Source: Tetmemena sp. SeJ-2015 (lineage: Eukaryota > Ciliophora > Spirotrichea > Sporadotrichida > Oxytrichidae). Taken from it: 64,000 nucleotides of DNA. Under the pieces are notes generated by a model. That model saw nothing but the letters and a program-made list of their open reading frames with translations. It did not search any database and was not told the origin of the DNA. The stretch covers positions 89,473 to 153,472 of the forward strand of contig JAJKFJ010021265.1 of NCBI GenBank assembly GCA_027382625.1. Direction: 5' to 3'. Shown in pieces: positions 48,468-61,634 of the stretch. Position numbers and translations under genes: made by a program. How positions within the stretch are numbered: the first letter of the stretch is position 1; each line of letters starts with the position of its first letter.

Positions 48468-51400
48468 TCATTTTTCATCATCTGAAGTTAAGAAGCTGTC
48501 GTGACTACTTAGCACTCCTTCTTCCTCTTTGATAATATGAATCCTCTGAGGACTGTGAATTGCAGAAGGACTCTTTAACTTAACTTGACTAGTTTGACTG
48601 TCAGAAGAAATTGAAGAAGATTCGTTCAAGCTTTCTGAATCACCCTCACTATCATTTGATTACACCTCCTGATTCCTGTCCCTTAGTTCTTATAACTGCT
48701 ATTCAGCAACCTCTATCAAATCATCTTCGTAATCACTTTCACTGTCAACATTCAAATCAGTTTGAGGCTGCTGAACTCGCTCTCCCACTAGTTTAAAGAG
48801 AATCTCCATAATCATTTGCAGCTTACTCTCCAAGGCTACTTCAAAATCTTGGTATTTAAGCTATCCAAGTCTAGCTAAGAACTCTAAGAATTCATGGAAA
48901 GGTATCTTCTTATACTTTGCTATATCTTCCATCTCTTAAATAAAGGTTTACTTAGAAAATGCAAAAGCTAAAGTAATGTCCTCTACTGACATGCCTATCT
49001 CAGTCGAGTGCAGCTAGTCAATTATCACATCGTAGTCTACTAGTTTCTCTTTACCTGCTAGGAATTTGTAAAACTTAAAATACTTATAGTTTATGAATAT
49101 AAAACTTTTGAAGTTCTGAGTAATTTGCCCTTATTAGATCATCTATTTCCAAACACCAGAGTTCATTGTGTCTCCACTCTTCCACTTCAATCTTATCGAA
49201 AGCCCGAGCTTAGATATGATCTTAAATCAATCTTTCCAGACCTTCACTAACGCTTTTTAGTGGCCCGTTCTCAACATACTTCACAAAAGCCATTCTAGTT
49301 AGAATCTCAAAAAACTCGTACCTGCAAAGGGATCTGTCTTAGTTCATAAAATAAAATTAGAATATTAGTTCTCTACAAGGTCTACAATCTCCACATTCAC
49401 CGCTATAAAAGCCTATCAATTGCACTTATAGTCAGGTTTCCTCCAATCATATAAAAATATTGAGAATTTAATTTATAATTATGTTTCACAGCCCACTGAC
49501 AAATGATAAACATATTTATTTATTACAAAATCACACATCTTGGCAAAATCCATCCACTAAATCTAAGGATAATTACTAGACGATATGCCATGAATAAACT
49601 AACTTTTGATAAATCCGTAATTTTAAAGTAGTATCTCACAAACTTTTCTGAACTATAATAGATATTTAATCGCATTTGCATTATCTTACATCATTCTCAT
49701 CTTTAATGAACCTGTTTAGTTTTGAGTATTTCATATCATATTCAAAGCATTTCTTATAAAGTTCAGAAGAGTCTTCCTTGAATTCCCTAAATACACTTTT
49801 GTTTTTATTAAATTCCCTTTTCTCACTGATCTTCTTAACTTATTTACAATTTAGAGGGATATGTTTCTTCCTTCTAGACAGGAAATAAATATAGAAAACA
49901 TTCAAGTACTCTGCTGAGTCATGGTAATCTTTTTATTTGAATAAAGCTGTAATTCTTTTGGGTGGTAAGTAGCAAGCACACGCATATAAATCGAATTTAA
50001 ATAAAATAATTATTATATAAAATACATATAAGGTTATCTGGTCGTATTAAGTGGAGAGCTGGAAATATTTATCTACCTCTATCATCCCTTGAGCATTATT
50101 TTTCTTTATACTATTTTAGTATATCAAAACATCGTAAGACTTCTGCTTATTGCGAACAGTTGTGTTTCTTCGAAGTGAAATAAGTGAGGAAAAATTTTTG
50201 TTGCTCTAGTCGGGTGATTCACTCTAATTTGAGGCTGGCGAGTAAGGAGATGATACATGAAGTTTTAGCTGAAGGGACTTTTGATTTTGATTTTGTGATA
50301 AAGCAGAGGGTGATTAATACGAAACAGGACTAAAAGAAGGGGATGCTTGCTTTTGTGAAAATTAGGGCAGGCGAAAAGTACTCTAGAATCTTTACTAGAA
50401 ATAAGTAAATTTCATTAAACCCAAATTAATTATTTGCTAATTGAAATTAATTTATCTCTTTGTCTGTACATGGTAAAGAATTATGAAATTCTTTTATCCT
50501 CTTACTCCTTTGGAACATTTCTGAGACTCCTATTTCCATTTCTCGTCAATCTTATGATAAACTCTTAAATCTTTAGCATAGGATAATTCCCCAACCCTTC
50601 AATAAATAGTTATACTTAACTCTCATAAGGATCTTTAGACTTCTTATCTGTAAAGATGATCTTCTCAGTGTTGATTCTATTTAGAAATTGATTAGATATG
50701 ATCCTGTTCCAGAAAAATATGCAATATTAGTGGCCTTAACAGACATAACATGATTTAGAATCTCCTTCTTTCCATCTATGTCCATCTCTAATCTCTTAAG
50801 AGCCCAAGTACCTGAAGTAAATTAATCTATCATCTTTTGGTTCTTCAACTAAAGGCTCTTTTATTATTTAATCAATGCGAATTTGCCTTTATTTTGTGTT
50901 TTTAATGTTATTGTTATCTTATTAATTCTCATTTAATTTGATGGTTTTGAAGATTTATTATATTGATTGCTTATCTTTTTGCTTTTAAAGTGAACTATCT
51001 AGCTTTGATTCTTGAATTAAGATAGATTATTTATTCATGCTTCTCTTTTTTTATTTTTTGTAGTGACTAGATTCTTGATCTTGTAGAGAAGAATTGTTAG
51101 TCTCTTTTATTTTGAGAATTGACCTGAGTTAGCACTTAGTTTTATATTGTAGCTATGTGTTGCAGATATGAAGAGAAATTAATGCTTTAGATCTGCATAG
51201 TCCTTTGCTTGCTAAACTTATCCAGCTTTCAGCACCCATAATGATTCCACTCATGTTTAAATGCTGCAGGCTCTGTGAATTAAAATATAACTCTAAAACT
51301 TATAATATCTTACATAGGCTTAAATTTTAGTGGAGAATTGATTTTCTTCTTTTTGTTGAGTGCCGTTGTAAGAAATATCTAACTCTCTTAGCTAGGATTA

Positions 51401-51990
51401 TTTCTAGCTGCTAAGAGTATCGATTAATATTGCTAGCATTCCAAATGTGAGATTATTGTGTGATAAGTTTAGGGTATTGATATTTTCAAGCTAGCTTAGA
51501 ATAACGCTGAGCTTTTCGATAGATAAATCGCTAAAAGGAGCAACTATAAATAATTTTACAGAAGTCAACTTTAGAAATCACTAAGCATTTTATCTCTATC
51601 ATTTTATAAATATAAAAATTGTTTTCTTGCAATTCTGAGCCATCACTTCTAACAAATCAGCAAGGTAAAAGTTTTGCTCTTACTCTTAGACTTGCAATTT
51701 AGATTGTTATTATATTTGGAGATAAGTATACTAAAATAAAACATAGTATCTTTGAGAACTAGAGTCTTAGCATTTCTTAGGCTGCCACTTTTAATAATAT
51801 CAGCGAGTGCTCTCATCGAGTGAGAGCCAAAGTCATTCTTAGAATAAACTAGTGTTTTTAAATCTGTTGTTTCTCTCAGAGATAAAATAAATAGATAGAG
51901 AACTCAAAATCATTGAAAAATCAAAGTCCGAGAGATTATTGTCTACTATATTATTTTAATTGAATTTTTTAATTTATAAAAGGTTTTCAT
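48468..51990 (-). CDS. LRR protein with acidic C terminus
   Basis: The N-terminal part has ribonuclease-inhibitor-type leucine-rich repeats: SLRETTDLKTLVYSKNDFGS, SMRALADIIKSGSLRNAKTL, LSVILSQLENINTLNLSHNN, QLRELDISYNG, SLQHLNMSGIIMGAESW, WALKRLEMDIDGKKEIL. After a Ser/Pro/Gln-rich linker (FSQKQASPSFSPVSYQSPSA) comes a helical C-terminal region with FFEILTRMAFVKYVENGPLK and IPFHEFLEFLARLGQLKYQ, then an acidic/Ser tail ending TSDDEK-stop at 48468. LRR proteins of this plan are common in ciliates and usually act as scaffolds; no partner is indicated. Joining the LRR part (down to about 50450) and the C-terminal part (from about 50400) as one gene is an inference; they could be two. GT..AG introns and one clear IES are present. 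Confidence 0.6.
51878..51901 (-). other. 19-bp IES in an LRR, pointer AGAGA
   Basis: AGAGA at 51878-51882 and 51897-51901. Removing 19 bp joins FSMILSSL to RETTDLKTLVYS in one frame, giving a regular leucine-rich repeat; unremoved, the frame reaches TGA. Confidence 0.85.
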
Positions 51991-52011
51991 GTTAAATATA
52001 GTATAAAATTT

Positions 52012-53010
52012 AATTAAAATCGGTGATTGGCCAAAATAAAAAATGAAGAGTTGCAACTTTATGATATTTTAATCGCTAAAGCACCCTTAGCTTGTTCGAT
52101 GGCTTATCAAAATTAAATATGCGTTTCTTCTTTAGTCATCGTATGAGCACCTCTCATCAGTGAGATATGAAGAGAGCGAAATTTCTTAAACTCCAAATGT
52201 CTACTTCATAAAAAATTTTGCCGCTTATAATTCTTGACTGAGCATTCCCAAACAATATTTGCAAGGACAAAAAGTTCTAAGACTTTTCTGCTTAATCGAA
52301 TGGTGTGTAATTAATTATTTAAATTAACTGGCACTCATTAAATCCATTTATTTAAATTTATAAATTAATTTTATTTTCCAATAAATTCTCAGCTATAATA
52401 TTTTTAACTTATAATGATATTTATTTATAAACGCATTTATTATACTAGAGAGAGTTTCCTAATTTTTGATGGGACAAGATAGCTTAAATATATAAAATAA
52501 GCTGAGTGCACTAGCCAGAGCTTTAGAAAGACTAGAATTTAGTGTGTATGAATCTAGAAAGAGCAATTGATTTTCTATTTTCTTTAAAAGTGGCAATGGA
52601 AGTTAATTATAGCTGAGAATTTAATTAAAAAAAAGAGAACTAAATTTTATATTTTAAAAAAATGGAGAAAAACAGTGCGAGTTAAAGTTAACCCAATTAG
52701 AATAATTACTGAATCATTCGATTCTGTATAAAATTCTAAGAACTTTTTATCCTTGTAACTTTTGCATCGGAGAGATCAGTCAAGATTTAAAAGCTACACA
52801 AAATTTTGATAAAGAATAAGATGATGAAGAAGTATACGCTTATAATATCTCTTGATTGGGAGGTGCTGCTGAGATGATTAAAGAAGAAACTAAAATGTCT
52901 TTAGACGAGCTATCTAGCAAGCTCCAAATCAATGAATGATTCAGTGATTTCAACTGCCAATGAAGTTGCAACTCTTCATATATTATTTTAACCAATCACC
53001 AATTTTAATT
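52012..53010. mobile_element. 1.0 kb terminal-inverted-repeat element
   Basis: Left end AATTAAAATCGGTGATTGG..ATGAAGAGTTGCAACTT (52012-52059) and right end, inverted, 52961-53010: about 48 bp with few mismatches. The interior shows no convincing transposase. Divergent fragments occur at 411-800 (left part) and 29600-29830 (right part), so it is a dispersed family. It sits just upstream of the LRR gene start. Confidence 0.8.
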
Positions 53011-54922
53011 TAATTTTCAACTTTGTCTTCTTTGCATTTGCTTTGGTAATCAAATTAAGCGAGAGCCTTATTTACCTTCCTTATTTCTGATTTGCTAAAC
53101 TTCTCTGAAATTTAGCAAATTAATTAATTCTTTTTTATTATAATACATAAAAGTAAATAATCAAGATAGAAATTTGATCTCAAATTTCTTCTAAGAATTA
53201 TTTATCTTTTTTTATTTAGATACTGAAATTAAAAAGAAAGTCAAATAAATATATTGTTATAATCTTAGACAATAAATTATGAAATTTTGTTTTTGAGGGA
53301 TTCTAACATAATTTAAGGAGCGTTTATAGTGTAAATTTGATTGAGAGCTTTTGATATTTAGTTTTGAAGATTCTGATTAGTCTCTTGAGTAAATTTATTT
53401 ACAAATGAAAAATAAATCACATAATATATTTTTCAAGGTTTATAAACACTGATTATCACAATGTTTTATAATTTATTGATTATTAAGATTTATATAGAAA
53501 TATTAAAGTTTAAAATAGAAAATTAAATAATGATCGATAAGTGTAATAAATTAATTGATAAATTTTAACATTCTTATTAAAAATATATTCTATTTATAAA
53601 ATATTATTTTAAAAAGTAGTTGGGCGATTATCTACTATGTAAAATGATGGAATAGACGCAGAATTCATGTTTTATTTTATCATAGTGATGTTAGAAAGGT
53701 TTTCTTTAAGATTTGCTTAAAATAAAAATTCCAAGATGAATATATAGCTTCTATTTGATTTTAAGGACTCAGCTACTGAGAATAATGTGTTTTAGGTATT
53801 TTTGTGTTTAAAATAGAAGGATTTTAATTTTCTCGAAGACTTAATTCGAATTGTTTCTGTCCTTATATGTTAGAAAAAGAGCAGGGAGAATTTATTTGAA
53901 TGTCTTTTTTAATTTCATCCTTCTTTTTAATGGGTTTGGAATCATTGAAAATGTCTATCCTGTCTTAAACTGATATTTTGGATCTACATTAAATATTAAA
54001 CAAAATCATTAACACTGCTTATTGTTTCGTAAACAATTAAATTTTAAATCTATATTCTATATGTTTATACACTTCATAAATACTAGAGAGACCGCTCTAA
54101 AATAATAAAATACAAATTATGCTCTAATTGTCCTCTTTCTCTTTCAATCATAATTTTTCTTTGCATTAATAATTTGTGTTACTAGATTAATTTAAAGCAT
54201 CTTGCAATCCTACTGAGAAAATAGATCAGAATCCTTAATCAATTCTAAATCTTATATGTATTCGCATTCTTCGATTTCAACTTTAGGTATTATGCTGTAC
54301 AATTGTTCTTTAATCTTGAATTCTTTTATTCAAATAAGAACAGTGAATGGAACACAATAGAAAGATTTAAATCATCTTATTATTTTTATGATGCTATCTC
54401 TAACTAAGCTTATTTTCTTAAGTGAGTATAATTTTAATCTGAGGAAGACATAATAAAGCTGCTTTGAAATATAATTCAAGTTATATGCAATTATTTATAT
54501 TTTATATTCACTTTTAAAGCAAAGAAATACAATTTGTCTGAAATTGCTGTTGTGAGAGATATGGGCGAAAATGGGATATAGATATTCAATAATCATTTAA
54601 GAATGCAATCTTAAATATTGTATACACTTCTTACTATTTAATCAACAGATTGTAAGAGTTGAATAAATATTTTGGCTTCTATTCTGATTTATAAAAATAA
54701 TAAATTTGATTTGCTTTCATTTCATTTCATTTCATTTAATTTTTCTATTGTAATAAAAATTTCGAGTTATAAGATCGAATTTTTTACATTAGAGAATTAA
54801 TTTAGAAATGTATTTAAAACACAGTGGAAGCAGGAGACAGTATTATCGTGCTTTAGAGTAGAATAATTTGCAATTTTTAAAGTTTTCTTTGAGTAACTTT
54901 ATTTATGATTCAAAATTACTGA
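53011..54922. other. AT-rich region with no supported gene
   Basis: Only short open frames of skewed composition. A (TTTCA)n microsatellite of four to five units lies at 54716-54738. Nothing else is recognisable. Confidence 0.45.
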
Positions 54923-57640
54923 TCACCTAGTTGTTCCGAACAGGCTATTCTGCAGGTTTGACTTTCTCACATCACTATCCATAGAACACCTAATAGTTGT
55001 TTTGAGACCTTAAGAAAAATTAAAAATCGGAAAATTCCAAAGATATGCAAAATTAGCTAATTATACCTTCTTCTTTTTCCTATCTATTACGGGATCTATT
55101 TATACTTAATTTATGTACATTCTTGATCACATTGGGCGATTAAACTCTGAGTCAAATGTTGATAATTACACACACTGAGAGGCATGGAATCTCCACCATA
55201 ATTATCACCACCAATCTATTGGTTGAAGGTAAGAGAATCCCGCGAAGAATGAATGGTATGCCTCTGCCATTGTAACTGCGTTAATAAAATCGGATTTGTA
55301 CAAATTCAACTTCTACAACACCTGCTGCTCTATTAAAATTAAAATGATTAACTATTAAAAGAGAAAATTTTATTTTTATAAACGTTTTATGATTAAATTA
55401 ATCTATAAAATTAAACAAATTAGTTTTGTCATATGATTCTTGAAGCAGATATTCTTTATTTTAACTATTATTTTATGTTTATAATTTCGAATAACCTGTC
55501 TAAGTTGATTATAAGTTATCTATTACTTAATATTGAAGAAAATTTGTTTTGGAAATATTCTTTTAATTTAGCTTTAAAATATGATAAAAATAATAATTGT
55601 TGACTGGATTTGAGGAAATGAAATAACTTCTTCGATTGGGATAATACGACTTTCATTAGGGCTATTTGTGTAGTTTTTAAAAATTTAGAAAGAGAAGATC
55701 CTTTGTATTACTAAATCTTAGAAAGCTTCAAGCTTTCTATATGTTAGCATCTCTGTTGCTTTATTCGATTAATTGTTCTTGAATTTTATCTTCTTTATGA
55801 TATTTCTCATGCTTAATTTCTTTATTCTTCCAAAAATATCTATGAAATAAAATATATATATATTTATAATTAGAATCTAATCATTTAAAAAATTTTGTTT
55901 TTTTTCTTCAAATTATATTATAATCTAAGATTTTATATTGAATTAGTAAAAATAATTTTCTTTTAATAAATCTCCAGCAATATAATCAAATTCAAAAGAT
56001 GTAGCTAATATATATTTTTAATTTCTTTTAGAGTAGATTTTCTGACTAAGTTTCTTTAATTAATTGTTAGTTTCTTGCTTAGAGCTCTTTTGAAATTATT
56101 TGAAAAATCGGATTAATGATTTTGAATTAGAAAATCGGATATAGATTCCAATTTATTTTTGAACAAAGCTTGCTTAAGCTCTTATTTATGGGAATTCTTA
56201 ACATCTTCATTAAACATAATATATTTAGAGTCAGACTTTTGTTCTCAACTTTTTGAAAGTGTTCCAAAAAGGAAGATGTAGAATAATTTAAGTCATTCTA
56301 TATTTTAGTTTCATTTTCTCTTATTTTGGAAGAATTGTTGATCTACATTTCTGATACTGATCTTTTGTTGTTGTAACGGTCTTTTTGGTTATTCTATTTT
56401 AATTTTGCAAATATTGGTGGCTAGAAAATGCTTTACAATTTTTGCCTAATGTTTTAGTTAGAATATAACTGGGAATTTATTAGGGATTATAATTAAATTA
56501 TAATGTAATATAAATGGACTAAACAGGTGGCATTCAAATCCTCTCAGGTTTTGAAAATTAAACAATTTAATTTAACATAAAATATTTTGTCCTTTCATCT
56601 TATGTTTGGAAGTGCTCTTTTTATGATATAATCTGCAATAGTCTTCTTTAATCTCTTTTTATTTATAATTATATTGATCACTTCATATTTTCTACTGAGA
56701 GGCACTCAGGACAAGATTTTATTATAAAAAATCATATAATATATTATAACTATTGAACAAGCTGCACCAACATCAGAAGGTGCAGAAGCTTTTTAACTTT
56801 TACAAAAATTCTAACTCATGGCATACAATAATAACTAATTATAAATTTTAATTTAATTCACATTATAATAGTCTCCAATTTTAACTCTAATAAATAATTT
56901 TAATAAAATAAATTGGGAGGGACCCATTAAATATCCACTCTTATTCTATTAAAACATAATTTATTCGTTTTTAGATATTTATGATAAATTATTTCATTGA
57001 AAATTAATGAAGATCTAGGATTTATTTAGGAAAATTAAGCACATAAACACAAGACTCAAAAAATTATTTGTCCTAACAATCTTTAATCATTAAGTTAAAA
57101 ATGCTATTTGGTTTTTTTCATTCATTTTTTATTTCAATTAAATAGCAAAATAACTATGGTGTAAAGAATAGTAGTATATGCATAAATTTAGGATTCGTAA
57201 ATATCTTCACTGCCATATTTGGACTCAATCAATTATTTAGCTTTCATTCTTAGAAAAGGAATATCTTAATTTTGATGGGGATCATCTTTTGATAAATTTT
57301 ATTTAATTTCTGAATTCTAAAAATGATGCATTGATCTGTTTGCTCTCGTGCCTAAGTGCATCTATTAAGAATGATCGGTAGTTAAAATAATTATAAAATT
57401 CTTTATCACTTTTTCTGAATGAAGAATATAGGGGATTCTTAAATAGATGATCGACTTATTTAGTTTTAGAAAGCTGATTATGAAGGAAGTTATCTCCCTA
57501 GAGAATTTTAGTTAGATCTAAATTTGGGAGTCTCTCATCTTAAGTCTGTGAATGTGTCGAAAATTCTGATACTTTTGATAACTTTGAGTCTTAACTATAA
57601 CGCATTTATCTCAGAGTAGTCTTCAAATTTAGCTTAGCAT
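54923..57640 (-). CDS. Possible gene for a disordered protein
   Basis: Weakly supported - strand coding pieces: SFLIDALRHESKQINASF (about 57360), a Ser/Thr/Asn-rich stretch (NNKRSVSEMQINNSSKIREN, about 56350), FLEHFQKVENKSLTLNIL, and a last part with SDFINAVTMAEAYHSFFAGF, YGGDSMPLSVCNYQHLTQSL and, after a probable intron, SNLQNSLFGTTR with TGA at 54923. Composition of the 54923-55330 part looks real; the rest is mostly AT-rich. No family recognised. It may be more than one gene. Confidence 0.3.
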
Positions 57641-58468
57641 TTATCTTAAAATATAAAGCTAAATCTAGGGGCAGTTAACCGGCACCAATTTTTGTTTGGC
57701 GAGGAGTACCCAAATCCGTAGCTTACAAAATGGCATTGATATTAAAATTATAACTTAAAGCTAAGTGTTTATTATGGTAGCAAAAAGGAAAATGTTAGGA
57801 GATGCTCAGGGAATGATATATTTGGAGATTGGGGTCTCACTTACCCCATATCCTGCTTTAGAAAAAAAGGGTAACATCACTGCTTTTCTGGCTCACTATC
57901 TATAGATGAGGAGCACACATGGCTTACAGAAGGAAGCTCACAGCAGAAAGCTAAAAGTGATTTCTCCTAAACTGTTCATCAATTCGACATATTTTTTTAA
58001 AAAGTACCAAAAAATTTTTTTAAAAAATAATACTCAGAAGTTACGACTTGGTGTTCAGAGTAGATAGTTAATTTGTTTCCCATGCTAAGTGCAAATCCCT
58101 CAAGATTAAGTTATGAATTCAATAGATAAGCATTTTTGATTAAAAATATAATTGATAGAAAGCAGATCTTATTTGAAATTATTTGGAGATTCTACTTATA
58201 CTGAATTATTAAAATGCTCATATTTTTGTTAAGTTTGATTTTGGCTGTTTAGAAATTTAATAAGATTCATCTCTTTTCTTGCATCTACTGAGTGATATAA
58301 AATATTTTTAGCTTCCGCTTTCATAAAAAATGATAAAATAAAGAAGGTTTCATTACTGGAAATTCTATTAAAATTATTATGCATTATAATTGAATTATTT
58401 TTTATTTGATGAGCAGAAATATGTCATATTAAGATAAGTTAAAATCTTTTAAGTTTAGTATGTTCACG
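57641..58468. other. Spacer with a less AT-rich island
   Basis: 57660-57960 is richer in G+C than the flanks and contains a short perfect hairpin (GGGGT..ACCCC, 7-nt loop, near 57832). No coding frame or RNA family recognised. Confidence 0.35.
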
Positions 58469-60977
58469 TCAAATATCTTTGACGATTAAAGATTGTGCCT
58501 CAAAATTCTCCATCTCTATGTTGCTCTAAGAAACTGGATGCTCAATTAAATATTTACTCTATTTAATTTTGTCTAGTTATATCTTTTAATACTCAAATTG
58601 CTAGTCGTATTTAATCCATCTTTGCTGGCTTCCCTTGATTATCTTATCCACTTCAGGCCAGTAGCCATTATGAATTCCTACTCTGTAGAGGAAAGAAATG
58701 CACAGCTGATTGCTCAGGTGGTAAAGGAATGGGGTCTAATACTAAAACTTAGCATCTGTCATTACAAAATTTTCAAAAGGGAGAGTGCAGGCCACATCAG
58801 TGAAGTGAAGATGACCTGTTTCTTTCAAGATTATGTGTTCTATTCGTCTATCAGCACAGTGTTTAATGAAAGCTTGCATAGTAACCCAACTCTCAAACCA
58901 TTCCTCAATTCAATTATTCTTATTTTTATAATCTTAAAAAATTATATTATATTTTTATTAAACTTTTTAAGAACTTCACAATTTTAAGATTAAATTTAAG
59001 TCTTAAAAATAATTTATAATAACTCTAACAAAAAGAAATATAATTGATTTCTCACATTTAGGATGAAAGGTTTCAGAAGAGAGAATGAAAATGGGAATCT
59101 TTAAGAAATATTGACTATCAATGATTTCTTTGTGCTTAACAAAGAGCCAAGGATCGAAAGTAATGCAAGCTTTAACTCGCTCATCTAATTGAGCAGTTGA
59201 TATAGCTGTCATCGCTCCGAAAGAATGGCCTGCAGTCACTAGTTGGCTACAGTCCATTTCTATGTCCTCAGAGAATCCTAACTTATTCCATAGTTTCCTC
59301 ATTGGATCACAAATCTCATCAATTAGACATACCATCTCTTTTTCGCGAATCAAAAGCTAACGAGATCTATTTTCCAAGTCATGGGATGTCATTTTATTGT
59401 TGTAATAGGTTCCTTATCCATCCTTAGTCTCAACATAGTTTGAAGTCTCGTCTCTGTGGTCGATGGAAAAAACAATATAGCCATGACTAGCAAGAGTTCT
59501 GCAAGTCCCGCTACTCCAGTTTCGATTGCTACTCAATCCATGGCTGAAAATAATCGGGATAAGCTTTTTCTTTTCCTCTCTGCCACTCAACTATATTCCC
59601 CAAAAGTAAAAAGCTACCCGAAAAATAAATCAAATTGAAAATATCATTAAGGCATATAATTCATTGACGCCCTTTTGATTTTTCTTATTTAAAATTATTC
59701 TATTTCTTCTCTCACATTGTATTATTAATTTATTTTAAGACAATGTCTCATGAGAAATAGGCTTTCTCACAATTAATTGTTAATTATTTTTTTAAAAAAA
59801 TATTCAATATAAATTGAAAATATGATCACATTTTTTTAGCCTTTGGACAAAGACTTTTTTTATCCGCTATTAGACGATTAAAAATTCACTTAATTTTTGC
59901 AATTCTGCTAACTTAAGATAAGTTTTATTTTTATCCTGCCATTAAAAAAATCATTTTAAAATTAAGTTAGCGAGATTTATTCGAATTTTGATAAATCTAG
60001 ATTAACTGAAGTAAAGTTTTAACTATATATTTCTTCTTATTGGTTAGGATTTATAATTTCCCTTTTACTTATCTATTATTGTTAAATTATTTATTAAATT
60101 CATTCTAAAAAACTATCTTCTTTCAGATTAGAGATTCTCATTTAAATATATTTTACAAATCAAGAGGGATATTATCAGCAGGATATTTTATATTGGTGCT
60201 TAATCTTTAATCTCTCTTCAAAACTTGGCTTCATTTACTTCAATCGTGTATTAGCTCTCTTCTCTTTATTAATTTCACCTCTTTAATAAGAAGATTAAAA
60301 TATTTGCTGATATAAATGAATTGGGATTCTCTCTTCTTGAAAATCAAAAGCAATGTCTGCATTTTCCACAACATCCATTCTTATATTTTTAAGGTATCTG
60401 AAGAAAATCATGGGCATGTGATTATCTTTGCCATAGTCAACACTAGCCTTTGCCAGCCCTCTTAGAGTTTTGTTTCCATGTCTTTACTGGAGAGCGTTTC
60501 TGCCCCTCTTATTGATATTTAATGAGTAGTGGGACTTATCGATAGGGTAAAACACAGAAATTTCATTATCTAATAAGTCTGTTCTAAATTCCTTGAATCC
60601 AACTTGATAAGGACCAGTTATTGGAAATCTGCTGAAGTCGCATTCTCCCTTCACTATCATTACAAATGTTGAAATGCCTGTTCCAGAAATCAAAATGAGT
60701 CTCAAGTATACTGGGTATGTATGATAAGAATAGTAGAAGATCCATAAAGAATAGGTAACTGCAACTACAATGAAGGATATTGCAAAGGGAAACTAGGTGA
60801 ATCTTATTCCCTCATAATACAGACCCAAAAGCACGAATAACGAGGTGAAGCATAAGGCAAATAATTGCACTTCTTAAATAATTATTTATTTTTATATTGC
60901 AGATACAAGTACTCAGTAGCTAGGGAAAGAAACAAAAGCAACCCCGAGAAGTACTATAATCTTTCAAATATTCTCAT
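58469..60977 (-). CDS. Platelet-activating-factor acetylhydrolase-like serine hydrolase
   Basis: N-terminal membrane block of about four spans (FSGLLLFLSLATEYLYLQL, SLFVLLGLYYEGIRF, FAISFIVVAVTYSLW, LRLILISGTGISTFVM), then the PAF-AH lead FPITGPYQVGFKEF..ISVFYPI, the oxyanion region PIIFSHGLSSNRNWSSGTCR, TLASHGYIVFSIDHRDETSN, the nucleophile elbow TAGHSFGAMTA (Ser), CITFDPWLF (Asp), and a C-terminal ILKETGHLHFTD (His). A complete Ser-Asp-His triad is visible. The family removes short or oxidised acyl chains from phospholipids. Start 60977, stop 58469 after a Gln-rich tail. A 600-bp AT-rich interruption (about 59640-60290) and an IES lie within. Confidence 0.85.
60864..60901 (-). other. 32-bp IES in the PAF-AH gene, pointer ATTGCA
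   Basis: ATTGCA at 60864-60869 and 60896-60901. Removing 32 bp fuses ATEYLYLQ to LFALCFTSLFVLL in one frame; unremoved, the frame departs and later stops. AT-rich, no GT..AG ends. Confidence 0.87.
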
Positions 60978-61634
60978 AGTTTTATTAAATAAGTATTACA
61001 ATAGATTAATTCAATTTAAATTGCTATTAGATATCAAAATTAATACGATTTTATTGATAAAGAATAAGGACAAATATAATCTAGGTTCATAATAAATTTT
61101 TCCTGTCTTAATTGTTTTAATTTTAGAGATTAAAGAATCCCTGAATCTATCTCATTTTAACAAGCTTGAAATTATTTAAAATGTCAACAAATTTATTTAA
61201 CTATGATTCTAAAAGACTTTATTAAAAATTTTTTTAGCATAATTTTATTATCAAATTTAATCATGAAAGGAAGATTATTCTATTTTAAACTGTTCTTTAT
61301 TCAAATTACCATCTAAATGTTGCTATATTTAATCATGAGGGCAATATTTGTAATTTTCTAGCCACATGATATAAATTACGTCACATTTACTAAAGCACAT
61401 ATCCCACTTTAAGATTTACACAAAGTACAATTAATTTTATGAAAATATAAAACTTAAATTCAAAATGAAAATATAGAAGCATCATCTAATCTAACTTCAA
61501 ATTCTAATGCAAGTAACAATAAAACCCCAAGATAAAAATTTCTAATGAATCAGAGGAATAGATATAAATGATCCAAATATTCGATAAACAACTATATCAA
61601 GTGGTTTTAAAACTTTATTAAATTTATAAATTAA
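60978..61634. other. AT-rich spacer, no gene seen
   Basis: Lies between the PAF-AH start and the MT-A70 stop. No conserved frame or repeat recognised. Confidence 0.5.

Noticed and set aside
54716..54738. TTTCA repeat as a functional element
   Set aside because: Simple microsatellite of four to five units in AT-rich spacer.
58598..58987. Open frame of 129 aa on + strand
   Set aside because: Antisense to the PAF-AH C terminus (HIILKETGHLHFTD), which supplies the catalytic His.
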